Shown in pieces: positions 7,511 to 14,817 of a DNA stretch of 23,860 nucleotides. Within the stretch, counting starts at the first letter, position 1. Each line of letters begins with the position of its first letter. The translations under genes were made by a program, and so were the position numbers. Origin of the DNA: Prevotella sp. (GTDB lineage: Bacteria > Bacteroidota > Bacteroidia > Bacteroidales > Bacteroidaceae); contig DLZV01000013.1 of the NCBI GenBank assembly GCA_003447235.1, forward strand, positions 1-23,860, read 5' to 3'. Under the pieces are notes generated by a model. That model saw only the letters and a program-made list of their open reading frames with translations. It was not told the origin of the DNA and made no database searches.

Positions 7511-9565
7511 TTATTCTATGAGTATGAGGTCGTCGTCGTCACCCGTCTCGTCGCGCTTCGGCGTCGGCATGGTCTTGAGGTTGCCCTTCTCGTCAAACAT
7601 GCCGTAGGTGGTGCGCAGGACGATAAACTCGGTGCGGCGGTTGATCTGGTTGCAGATCTCCTGCTTGTCCTTGTCGAGTTTCTTGATAAACTCCTCGGTG
7701 AGCACGTCGCCCTCCTTGAGCCACGGGTAGCGCTCCAGCATCTTCTTGCGGACGGTCTTCGGCTTCTCCTTGCCATAGCCCACGGGAGTGAGTCGGTCGC
7801 GGGCGATGCCATGCTCGGTCAGATACGCCACCACCGACTCGGCGCGGCGCTGCGAGAGGCGCTTGTTGTACTCGGCGCGACCCTTGTAGTCGGTGTGGGC
7901 AGAGAGCTCGATGGTGACGTTGGGATTCTCGTTGAGCAACTTCACGAGGTCGTCGAGCGCCGTCTTCGACTCGGGGCGCAGCGTGGCCTTGTCGAAGTCG
8001 TAGAAGATGTTGTCTATGAGCACCGGCACGCGGATGGAGGGCAGCGGAAACTGCAGGGTGTATTCCTCCGACTGATCGACGGAATCGACGTGGAGCTCCA
8101 CGCGGTGGTTGAGATAGCCCTTGCAGGTGGCGAGCATGATATAGTTGACGCCCGGATCGACGACCTGCTCAAAGGAGCCGTCGCCCTTGACGGAGAGTTT
8201 CAGGTTGGTGCCGTCGTCGCCGACCATGAATACCTCGGCGGCGGGCAGCTCGTAGCCGTCCATCTCATAGACCCATCCCTTGACGGTCTGGACCACCTCG
8301 GGCAACTCGAAACTATAGATATGGTCCCATCCGCGGCCGTCGCCACGGTTGGAGGAGAAGAAACCCCTGTTGTGCGGGCACTCGAAGGTCATGCCGAAGT
8401 CGTCGCCCTGGGAGTTGAGCGGATAGCCGGGATGCTCCAGGTGGTAGCGGCGGTCCTTGCCCACCTTGGCGATGAAGATGTCGAGGCCTCCCAGTCCGGG
8501 GTGGCCGTTGGAGGAGAAATAGAGGTCGCCGTTGGGGCGGAAGGTGGGAAACATCTCGTCGCCAGGGGTGTTGATGGGCTCGCCGAGATTCTCCACGCCG
8601 CCGAGGCCGCCTCCTGTGATGCGCACGCGCCAGATGTCGAGGCCGCCCTTGCCTCCGGGCATGTCGCTGACGAAGTAGAGCCAGTTGCCGTCGGGCGAGA
8701 TGGCGGGATGGGCAAAGCTGGAGAGCGTGTCGCGGCTGATCTCCAGTTTCGTTGGCTTGCCCCAGGCTGCGTCGGAGCGCTTGCTGACGGCGATCTGGGC
8801 GTAGCGGGGATAGGAGGGGTCGGTGGGACACTGCGTGAGATACATCTCGCGTCCATCGACGCTGAAGGCGGGTGTGGCCTCGTCGAAGTCGGAGTTGAGG
8901 CCCGAGTCGATGGTGCGGGGGCGTTGCCACCGTCCCTTCTCGTCCTTCTCGCTGACGAAGATGTCGGCGTTCTTCGTGCCCGTGATGCCGCTCAGCTCGT
9001 CGCCCTGCGCCTCGTTGCGCGTGGAAGAGAAAAAGAGCTGGTCAAACTCGTCGCCGAAGAGCATCGGCGAGTAGTCGGCACGGCGGGAGTTGAAGATCTC
9101 CATCCGCTTCACCGTATATTTGGATCCGAGCTCCTTGATGCGCGGGGCGTCCTGGGCGGCCTTGAGGCCCTGCGTGGCCAGCGGGTGGTCGGGCATGGAG
9201 TCGAGGGCGGCGCGAAACTCCGTCTCGGCCTCGGCGTAGCGTCCCGACTTCATGAGGTTGCGAGCCAGCATCAGGTGGGTCTCGCCGTCGTCCTGATGGT
9301 AGCGGATGACGTTGCGCAGGGCGGCGACGGCACGCTCGGAGGAGTTGATGCGGTCGTAGCAATGTGCCATCTTGGCCGACAACTGTCCGCGCTTGTCGCG
9401 ATCCTTGGGCGGAGTGCGCTGGTATGCGGTCTTAAACTGGGCCGCCGCGTCATAGTACTCGCCCAGCTGCAGAAATTTCTCGCCCTTGCGGATGTTTTTG
9501 TCCACACCGCAGGAGACGAGGCAGAGCGCGGCGAGCACCCATGCTGTAAGTGTCTTCTTCATCAT
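7511..9565 (-). CDS. porE: PorE-like lipoprotein: TPR, PD40 propeller, CRD and OmpA domains
   Basis: Predicted periplasmic lipoprotein that links the outer membrane to peptidoglycan, with the domain order described for PorE of the type IX secretion system. From MMKKTL: signal peptide with lipobox LVSC (Cys19); TPR-like helices about 25-125; PD40/WD40-like repeats about 140-370 (for example LYFVSDMPGGKGGLDIWR and YFSSNGHPGLGGLDIF); a carboxypeptidase-regulatory-like domain about 385-470; and an OmpA C-terminal domain about 490-650 with IFYDFDKATLRPES and ELSAHTDYKGRAEYNKRLSQ for peptidoglycan binding. The start may be 9565 or 9562; the longer ORF start would put residues before the signal peptide. 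No other T9SS gene is in the window, so the symbol rests on architecture alone; other OmpA/PD40 lipoproteins share it. Confidence 0.75.
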   Translation of the reverse strand: MMKKTLTAWVLAALCLVSCGVDKNIRKGEKFLQLGEYYDAAAQFKTAYQRTPPKDRDKRGQLSAKMAHCYDRINSSERAVAALRNVIRYHQDDGETHLMLARNLMKSGRYAEAETEFRAALDSMPDHPLATQGLKAAQDAPRIKELGSKYTVKRMEIFNSRRADYSPMLFGDEFDQLFFSSTRNEAQGDELSGITGTKNADIFVSEKDEKGRWQRPRTIDSGLNSDFDEATPAFSVDGREMYLTQCPTDPSYPRYAQIAVSKRSDAAWGKPTKLEISRDTLSSFAHPAISPDGNWLYFVSDMPGGKGGLDIWRVRITGGGLGGVENLGEPINTPGDEMFPTFRPNGDLYFSSNGHPGLGGLDIFIAKVGKDRRYHLEHPGYPLNSQGDDFGMTFECPHNRGFFSSNRGDGRGWDHIYSFELPEVVQTVKGWVYEMDGYELPAAEVFMVGDDGTNLKLSVKGDGSFEQVVDPGVNYIMLATCKGYLNHRVELHVDSVDQSEEYTLQFPLPSIRVPVLIDNIFYDFDKATLRPESKTALDDLVKLLNENPNVTIELSAHTDYKGRAEYNKRLSQRRAESVVAYLTEHGIARDRLTPVGYGKEKPKTVRKKMLERYPWLKEGDVLTEEFIKKLDKDKQEICNQINRRTEFIVLRTTYGMFDEKGNLKTMPTPKRDETGDDDDLILIE

Positions 9566-9580
9566 GCTAATATAACGAAA

Positions 9581-9604
9581 ACGGAGGCCGTTTATTGCCT
9601 CCGT
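9581..9604 (-). terminator. Hairpin just upstream of the PorE-like gene
   Basis: ACGGAGGC (9581-9588) and GCCTCCGT (9597-9604) form a perfect 8-bp stem with an 8-nt loop. On the minus strand it is followed by TTTTCGTTATATT and then the ATG pair at 9565/9562. It looks like an intrinsic terminator for the zinc-ribbon gene or an attenuator in front of the next gene; no separate promoter is visible in the 70-nt gap. Confidence 0.5.
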
Positions 9605-9635
9605 GGTGGGTATCTCCATGACCGTGGCTATGTCG

Positions 9636-10211
9636 TCAGATCATATTCTTGATGGAGTAGTAGGTGCTCTTGAGCCACGAGTTGCCCTCGGCGATGAGGG
9701 TCGTCACCTCGGCCATCGTCCACAGGCCCACACAGACGACCACGACGAAGAGCAGGCTGAAGGCGAAGAAGATCCATAGGTCGCCGTCCTCGTAGTCCTC
9801 CTGAAACTTGCGGATCTTCGCGCCGCTCCACAGACAGAAGACGCTCAGGTGGCACCAGATCCAATGGAGCATACCGGCAAAGCCCTCGGCACGCTTCTTG
9901 AACTGGTGGACGCTGGCCTCCGGCAATTGTTCCTCGACAGCAGGGGCGGGCGTAGGCGCGTCGGCAGGCTGGGGCGCGGGTGGTGTGACAAGGCGCGACG
10001 AGACCATGGGCAGGTGGCTATGGGCCGCCACGGGGGAACTATCGGCTACGGGGATGACTGACCGCGCGCGGGTGCGAAACACCTTGGGCGGGTCGAACTG
10101 GCAAACCATGACCGACTGGCAGTATGGGCAGCGGTATTTCATGCGGCCATAGTTCTGCGTCTCGGCGATGAAGGTCTGGCCGCAATGGTTACATTTGACG
10201 GAGAATCTCAT
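9636..10211 (-). CDS. Zinc-ribbon protein with C-terminal membrane anchor
   Basis: Unrecognised 191-aa protein. The N-terminus is a CxxC-x17-CxxC zinc ribbon (Cys7, Cys10, Cys28, Cys31) of the MJ0042/zinc-ribbon sort, followed by a Pro/Ala-rich low-complexity linker (about 55-95), an amphipathic hydrophobic patch (about 113-132) and a strong transmembrane helix (about 145-169) containing LLFVVVVCVGLW. This predicts a cytosolic metal-binding head tethered to the inner membrane. The start at 10211 is fixed by the two cysteines at 7 and 10. It is the first gene of the series leading to porE, rsmF, thyA and folA, and its ATG lies only 7 nt after the -7 promoter element. Function is unknown. Confidence 0.75.
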   Translation of the reverse strand: MRFSVKCNHCGQTFIAETQNYGRMKYRCPYCQSVMVCQFDPPKVFRTRARSVIPVADSSPVAAHSHLPMVSSRLVTPPAPQPADAPTPAPAVEEQLPEASVHQFKKRAEGFAGMLHWIWCHLSVFCLWSGAKIRKFQEDYEDGDLWIFFAFSLLFVVVVCVGLWTMAEVTTLIAEGNSWLKSTYYSIKNMI

Positions 10212-10218
10212 ATCGCCG

Positions 10219-10226
10219 CAAAGGTA
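10219..10226 (-). promoter_or_regulatory. -7 promoter element for the zinc-ribbon to folA series
   Basis: The minus strand reads TACCTTTG, the same octamer as in the acyl ligase, glgA and dnaX promoters. The -33 position holds only TTTTTC, a weak match. Because the element ends 7 nt before the ATG, the transcript would be leaderless or nearly so. Confidence 0.6.
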
Positions 10227-10330
10227 CGAAAAATCTTAAATACTCGAAAAATTATAAGCGCAAAAATGCTGCTCGGCGACGGATTGTGGGCTGATAGGCG
10301 CCCTGCGGGCCGTGGTGGACCAAGAAAGAG

Positions 10331-10385
10331 GCGAGGGGATGTGTGGAAAAAGAGTTTCCACGACATCCCCTCGCATAGTTTTTTT
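10331..10385. terminator. Bidirectional intrinsic terminator after glucan phosphorylase
   Basis: A 12-bp stem (10331-10342 with 10363-10374) extends into a 7-bp stem GTGGAAA/TTTCCAC (10343-10349 with 10355-10361) with one bulged G and loop AAGAG. On the + strand it is followed by a T7 run (10379-10385); on the minus strand, downstream of the phosphorylase stop, by CTCTTTCTT. It separates the glycogen genes from the zinc-ribbon series. Confidence 0.8.
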
Positions 10386-10400
10386 ACTATCCCTTAGTCC

Positions 10401-12956
10401 TTAGTCGATCCACTTCACGTAGCAGAAGTCCTGACGGTGGGGGAGCAGGGCGTTCTTCGGATACATTCTCACGGCACACTTGTAGGAGCCGGCCTCGTCG
10501 GCCTCGAATGTCACCTTGAACGTGAAGAGGTTGCCCTCCTGCTTCACCATCTCGAAGGGGTGCACCTTGTGGATCTGCAGGTCGTCCTCGCTATGGCTGC
10601 TGAGCACCACCAGTTCGAGTCCGATGGCGTCGTTGAGTCCCTGCTCGTCGATGGTGTAGGAGAGGGTGACGGGTTTGCCTGTGGCGACGTCCAGGAGGGC
10701 CGTCTCGTCCTTATCGACCACATGGATGGCGTCCCAGCGAGCGGCGACGTTCTCCTTCCAGAGGGCGATCTCCTTGGCCTTGGCGTAGTTGTCGGCTACC
10801 AGCTCCTTGAAGCGGTCGGCCTCCTGGTTGTAGAACTTCTCGTAGTAGTCGTCCAGCTGCCGCTTCATCGTGTAGTGGGGGGCGATGGTGGCAATGGAGT
10901 TTTTCACGACCTTCACCCAACCAGCGGAGTAGGCCTTGCGGCCGCGGTTGAAGTAGAGCGGGATGATGTCGTTCTCGAGCAGCGAGTAGATGGTGGCTGC
11001 GTCGAGCTGGTCCTGGTAGGCCTGGTTCTGATAGGTGCGCTCCTGCGGCAGGGCCCAGCCGGCACCCTCGCGGTAGCCTTCCACCCACCAGCCGTCGAGC
11101 ACGGAGAGGTTGACCACACCGTTCATCTCGGCCTTCTCGCCCGAGGTGCCACTGGCCTCCAGCGGGCGCGTCGGCGTGTTCATCCAGATATCCACACCGC
11201 TGACGAGGCGGCGGGCCAGGCGCATGTCATAGTCCTCCAGGAAGATGATCTTGCCCAGGAACTGCGGCATACGGGAGATCTCGAAGATGCGCTTGATGAG
11301 GCCCTGGCCGGCACCGTCGGCGGGATGGGCCTTGCCCGAGAAGAAGAAGAGCACGGGACGGTCGGGATCGTTGACGATCTTCTCCAGACGGTCGAGGTCG
11401 GTGAAGAGCAGGTGGGCGCGCTTGTAGGTGGCGAAGCGGCGGCAGAAGCCGATCATCAGGGCGTTGGGCGTGATGCGCTGGATGATGGACATCACCTTGG
11501 CGGGGTCGCCCTGGTTGCGGAGCCACTGCTGTGTGAACTTGTCGCGGATATACTTCACGAGCTTCTTCTTCAGCGCCATGCGCGTCTCCCAGATCTCCTC
11601 GTCGGGCACGTCGTAGATGGCGTGCCAGATGCGCTCGTTGCTCTGGTCGTAGAGGAAGTTGTCGTCGAAGTAGGAGTCGTAGAGCTTGCGCCACTCCGTG
11701 GCCGTCCAGGTGGGGAAGTGGACGCCGTTGGTGACGTAGCCGACATGGTTCTCCTCGGGGTAGTAGCCCTTCCAGATCGGGGCAAACATCTTCTGGCTCA
11801 CCCAGCCGTGGAGCTTCGACACGCCGTTGACTTCCTGGCAGGTGTTGCAGGCGAAGACGCTCATGCAGAACTTCTCGTTGTGGTCGTCGGCGTTGATGCG
11901 GCCCATGCCGATAAACTCATCCCAGCTGATGCCCAGCTTCTCGGGATAGCCACCCATGTACTTGCCGAAGAGGTCTGCCTCGAAGTAGTCGTGGCCGGCC
12001 GGCACGGGGGTGTGGACGGTATAGAGCGACGAGGCGCGCACCAGCTCCATGGCCTCGTTGAAGGAGAGGCCGTCCTGGATGTAGTCGCACAGGCGCTGGA
12101 GGTTGCACAGGGCGGCGTGGCCCTCGTTGCAGTGGTAGATGTCCTTCTTGATGCCGAGTTTCTTGAGCATGAGGGTGCCGCCGATGCCGAGCAGAATCTC
12201 CTGCTTCAGGCGGTTCTCGTTGTCGCCGCCGTAGAGGTTGTGGGTGATGGGGCGGTCATACTCGGAGTTCATCTCGTTGTCCGTGTCCAGCAGGTAGAGT
12301 TTGATGCGTCCCACGTTCACGTGCCAGACAAGGGCGTGGACCTGGTAGTTCTGGTAGGGGATATCGATCACCAGCTGGTTGCCGTTGGCGTCGAGCTCGC
12401 GCTCGATGGGCAGCGCGTTGAAGTACTGTGCGTCATATTTGGCTATCTGCTGACCGTCCATCGACAGCGACTGCGTGAAGTAGCCGAAGCGATAGAGCAG
12501 GCCGACACCACAGAGATCGACGTTGGAGTCGGAAGCCTCCTTGAGGTAGTCGCCGGCCAGCATGCCCAGGCCGCCGCTGTAGATCTTCAGCACCTGGTTG
12601 AGGCCAAACTCCATGCAGAAGTAGGCCACGGACGGGCGAGACTTGTTGACTTCCTCGTCCATGTACTCGCGAAACTGCTTATAGACGTTGTGGACCTTGC
12701 GCATCAGCTCCTTGTCCTTGACGATCGCTTCCTTGCGGTCGTAGTTGAGGCGCTCCAGGAGCAGAACGGGGTTGTGGCCCACCTCCTCGTAGAGTTTCTC
12801 GTCGAGGCTCTTGAAGAGGTTGCGGGCCTCATAGTTCCATGCCCACCAAAGGTTGTGTGCCAGTTCGTTGAGGCAGTCCAGCTCCTTCGGCAGTGACGAC
12901 TTGACGTTCACTTCCTTCCACTGGGGCAAATTGGAATAATCCGATTTGATCTTCAT
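10401..12956 (-). CDS. glgP: Alpha-glucan (glycogen) phosphorylase, GT35 short type
   Basis: Releases glucose-1-phosphate from glycogen or maltodextrin ends with a pyridoxal-phosphate cofactor. At 851 aa it belongs to the short DUF3417-containing alpha-glucan phosphorylase type rather than the MalP/GlgP type of E. coli. The N-terminal region (about 1-110) is DUF3417-like, with LNELAHNLWWAWN. The catalytic body includes YFCMEFGLNQVLKIYSGGLG, CNEGHAALC and the PLP loop EASGTSGEKAEMNG, with the Schiff-base lysine at Lys608. It lies 85 nt downstream of glycogen synthase on the same strand and is probably co-transcribed with it, which pairs synthesis with breakdown. No branching or debranching enzyme is next to it in this window. 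A strong terminator follows. Confidence 0.93.
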   Translation of the reverse strand: MKIKSDYSNLPQWKEVNVKSSLPKELDCLNELAHNLWWAWNYEARNLFKSLDEKLYEEVGHNPVLLLERLNYDRKEAIVKDKELMRKVHNVYKQFREYMDEEVNKSRPSVAYFCMEFGLNQVLKIYSGGLGMLAGDYLKEASDSNVDLCGVGLLYRFGYFTQSLSMDGQQIAKYDAQYFNALPIERELDANGNQLVIDIPYQNYQVHALVWHVNVGRIKLYLLDTDNEMNSEYDRPITHNLYGGDNENRLKQEILLGIGGTLMLKKLGIKKDIYHCNEGHAALCNLQRLCDYIQDGLSFNEAMELVRASSLYTVHTPVPAGHDYFEADLFGKYMGGYPEKLGISWDEFIGMGRINADDHNEKFCMSVFACNTCQEVNGVSKLHGWVSQKMFAPIWKGYYPEENHVGYVTNGVHFPTWTATEWRKLYDSYFDDNFLYDQSNERIWHAIYDVPDEEIWETRMALKKKLVKYIRDKFTQQWLRNQGDPAKVMSIIQRITPNALMIGFCRRFATYKRAHLLFTDLDRLEKIVNDPDRPVLFFFSGKAHPADGAGQGLIKRIFEISRMPQFLGKIIFLEDYDMRLARRLVSGVDIWMNTPTRPLEASGTSGEKAEMNGVVNLSVLDGWWVEGYREGAGWALPQERTYQNQAYQDQLDAATIYSLLENDIIPLYFNRGRKAYSAGWVKVVKNSIATIAPHYTMKRQLDDYYEKFYNQEADRFKELVADNYAKAKEIALWKENVAARWDAIHVVDKDETALLDVATGKPVTLSYTIDEQGLNDAIGLELVVLSSHSEDDLQIHKVHPFEMVKQEGNLFTFKVTFEADEAGSYKCAVRMYPKNALLPHRQDFCYVKWID

Positions 12957-12986
12957 AGCGTGTAGTGTTATCTATTGTTGTAATGT

Positions 12987-13010
12987 TGTTTCTATATATA
13001 TAATGGATAG
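12987..13010 (-). repeat. AT-rich leader motif, copy A
   Basis: The + strand reads TCTATATATATAATGG within the 85-nt gap between glycogen synthase and phosphorylase, about 35-50 nt before the glgP ATG. A very similar motif occurs in the gap before pyrC (19561-19586). Confidence 0.4.
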
Positions 13011-13041
13011 AGCGGAGTGTCGGGGCGCATCCTTGGCCCTT

Positions 13042-14697
13042 CTATTCCGCCCGCTTTTCGGCCTTGCGCAGCGCGAGGTCGTAGGCCTCCTCGTAGTAGG
13101 GGATAAACTCGCTCCACAGGGCCTTCTTTGAGAGTTTGTCGGCCTTGCTCCGGCAGGCGCGCACCTCCTTGGGCGTCATGGCGGCGAAGCGTGCCACGGT
13201 GGCCTTGATGTGGTCGGCTACCTCCGAGAAGTTGTAGTCGGTGCGGTGGACCACTTCCACGCCGTCCTCGATACTGGCACTGGCGCCCTTGACGCTGTTG
13301 GCCCACAGGCCAAAGCCGGCCAGGTCGGTCGTGATGCAGGGCACGTGGAAGGCGACGGCCTCCAGCGGGGTGTAGCCCCACGGCTCGTAGTAGGAGGGAA
13401 AGACGCAGAGGTCGTTGCCCAGTACGGTGTCGTAGTAGCTGAGATCGACGATGCCGTCGTCGCCCGTGAGGTAGCAGGGCATGAAGATGAGTTTCACGTT
13501 GTCCTCCTGGCGGTTGGCCATGTCGAGGTGGCGCATCATGCCGACCACCTGGTCGTGGTCCATGTCGCCCAGCCAGTGGGTGAGCATGGGGTTCTCCAGC
13601 GGCGTGTCATAGCTCTTGCGCTGCTGCAGACGCTCCTGAAGGTCGGCCCGCGGCCCACTCACCCAGCCTGGCACGGCGATGAAGGCGACGATGGGACGCT
13701 GGAGGTCGGTGTCGTGTCTGAGGCGGTTCATCGCCTCGATGAAGACGTCGAGGCCCTTGTTGCGAAACTCGTAGCGTCCTGAGGTGGAGACGATCAGTGC
13801 CTCGTCGCCGATCTGTGTGCCCAGCAGGGCGTTGGCTATGGCCAGCAGCCGCTTGCGGGCCGTCTTGCGCTTGCGCGTGAACTGCGGTCCGACGGCCACG
13901 AAACTGTTGTCGAAACCATTGGGGAGCACTACATCGACGGGCTTGTCGAGCAGCTCGGCACACTCGCGGGCCGTGATCTCGCTCACGGTCGTGAAGCAGT
14001 CCACGTGGTGGGCTGCCTGCTTCTCGATCGAGTGTTTGCTCTCCATGTTGAGCTCCTGTGCCATCTGGTCGCCGTTGTAGGCCCACAGATAGTCGTAGAG
14101 CGGCTTGTTGTTGCCCGCAATGCTGCGTCCGATACAGGTGGCGTGGGTCGTGAAGATCGTGGCTACCTGGGGCACGAGCTTCTGGATCACCAGGGCGGCG
14201 GAGGCCGTCTGCCACTCGTTGGCGTGGAGCACGACACGCTGGTCGTCCAGACGGTAGTGGCGGTAGAAACTCTCTACCACCTTGGCGGCGGCCCAGCCGA
14301 AGAGGACGGAGTCGTCGTAGTCGCCAAAGGCGTGGAGGCTGTCCACGCCAAACTGCTGCCAGAGGCGGCCGTAGAAGGCGTCTTTCTCGTCGAAAAGCGG
14401 GCGCCAATCGACCAGGATGGCTACGGGACGGCTCGGGATCGTCCAGCGTCCTACGCGCACGTGCAGACCCTCGCAGCGGGCCACGTCCTCCCATTCGGGG
14501 AAGAGGCTTTCCTCCTCGAAGTAGGGGCACGGGCGGTCCTGCCAGCAGTCTGGACCGATGAAAATCAACTGGTCGTGGATCCGGTCTTGGAGCGTCCTCG
14601 CCCGGGTGGAAAGCACGGTGTAGATGCCGCCCACCTTATTGCAGACCTCCCAACTGGTCTCAAAGATATAGTTGGGGAATAATCTCTCTTGTTCCAT
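13042..14697 (-). CDS. Glycogen synthase, eukaryote-like GT3 type
   Basis: Transfers glucose from a sugar nucleotide to the growing alpha-1,4-glucan. The 551-aa protein resembles the fungal/animal GYS family (GT3) rather than bacterial GlgA (GT5). The N-terminus FETSWEVCNKVGGIYTVLSTRA carries the GT-B donor-side KVGGIYTV motif. HANEWQTASA and THATCIGRSIAGNN follow, and the C-terminal domain has YYEPWGYTPLEAVAF with the paired glutamates Glu438 and Glu446 (E-x7-E). GT3 enzymes of this phylum are typically single-domain without the regulatory phosphorylation tails of mammals. It is the promoter-proximal gene of the glycogen pair and has a hairpin-containing leader. The nucleotide donor (UDP- or ADP-glucose) cannot be decided here. 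Confidence 0.92.
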   Translation of the reverse strand: MEQERLFPNYIFETSWEVCNKVGGIYTVLSTRARTLQDRIHDQLIFIGPDCWQDRPCPYFEEESLFPEWEDVARCEGLHVRVGRWTIPSRPVAILVDWRPLFDEKDAFYGRLWQQFGVDSLHAFGDYDDSVLFGWAAAKVVESFYRHYRLDDQRVVLHANEWQTASAALVIQKLVPQVATIFTTHATCIGRSIAGNNKPLYDYLWAYNGDQMAQELNMESKHSIEKQAAHHVDCFTTVSEITARECAELLDKPVDVVLPNGFDNSFVAVGPQFTRKRKTARKRLLAIANALLGTQIGDEALIVSTSGRYEFRNKGLDVFIEAMNRLRHDTDLQRPIVAFIAVPGWVSGPRADLQERLQQRKSYDTPLENPMLTHWLGDMDHDQVVGMMRHLDMANRQEDNVKLIFMPCYLTGDDGIVDLSYYDTVLGNDLCVFPSYYEPWGYTPLEAVAFHVPCITTDLAGFGLWANSVKGASASIEDGVEVVHRTDYNFSEVADHIKATVARFAAMTPKEVRACRSKADKLSKKALWSEFIPYYEEAYDLALRKAEKRAE

Positions 14698-14716
14698 GAA
14701 AACAATCTAAAAATGA

Positions 14717-14763
14717 AGCCTCGCCAAGCCCTTTCTCCATCGTCCCGACAAGGGGGCGAGGCT
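14717..14763 (-). promoter_or_regulatory. Leader hairpin of the glycogen synthase gene
   Basis: AGCCTCGCC (14717-14725) and GGCGAGGCT (14755-14763) form a perfect 9-bp stem, extended by an inner CCCTT/AAGGG pairing. On the minus strand the stem is followed by TCATTTTTAG and then, 20 nt from the stem, the ATG. The whole structure lies inside the predicted 5' leader (about 14698-14781), so it is a candidate attenuator or stability element. Confidence 0.55.
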
Positions 14764-14786
14764 ATGGATGGGCCGCGAAGTTGCTG

Positions 14787-14817
14787 CAAAGGTACGATAA
14801 ACTCGCCAATGAGCCAA
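14787..14817 (-). promoter_or_regulatory. Bacteroidota-type promoter for the glycogen genes
   Basis: On the minus strand TTGG (14817-14814) is followed after 19 nt by TACCTTTG (14794-14787), a very good match to the consensus and the same octamer as at the acyl ligase promoter. Predicted start is near 14781. Confidence 0.8.

Noticed and set aside
7511..9565. A full type IX secretion locus
   Set aside because: Only the PorE-like lipoprotein is present; none of the PorK/L/M/N, Sov or PorV genes is in the window.
6698..9652. Very long + strand ORF opposite porE and rsmF, and similar long antisense ORFs opposite the ligases and glgP
   Set aside because: They mirror well-supported genes on the other strand; GC-rich codon bias removes stops from the complementary frame. 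Their peptides are Val/Leu/Glu/His-rich and resemble no family.
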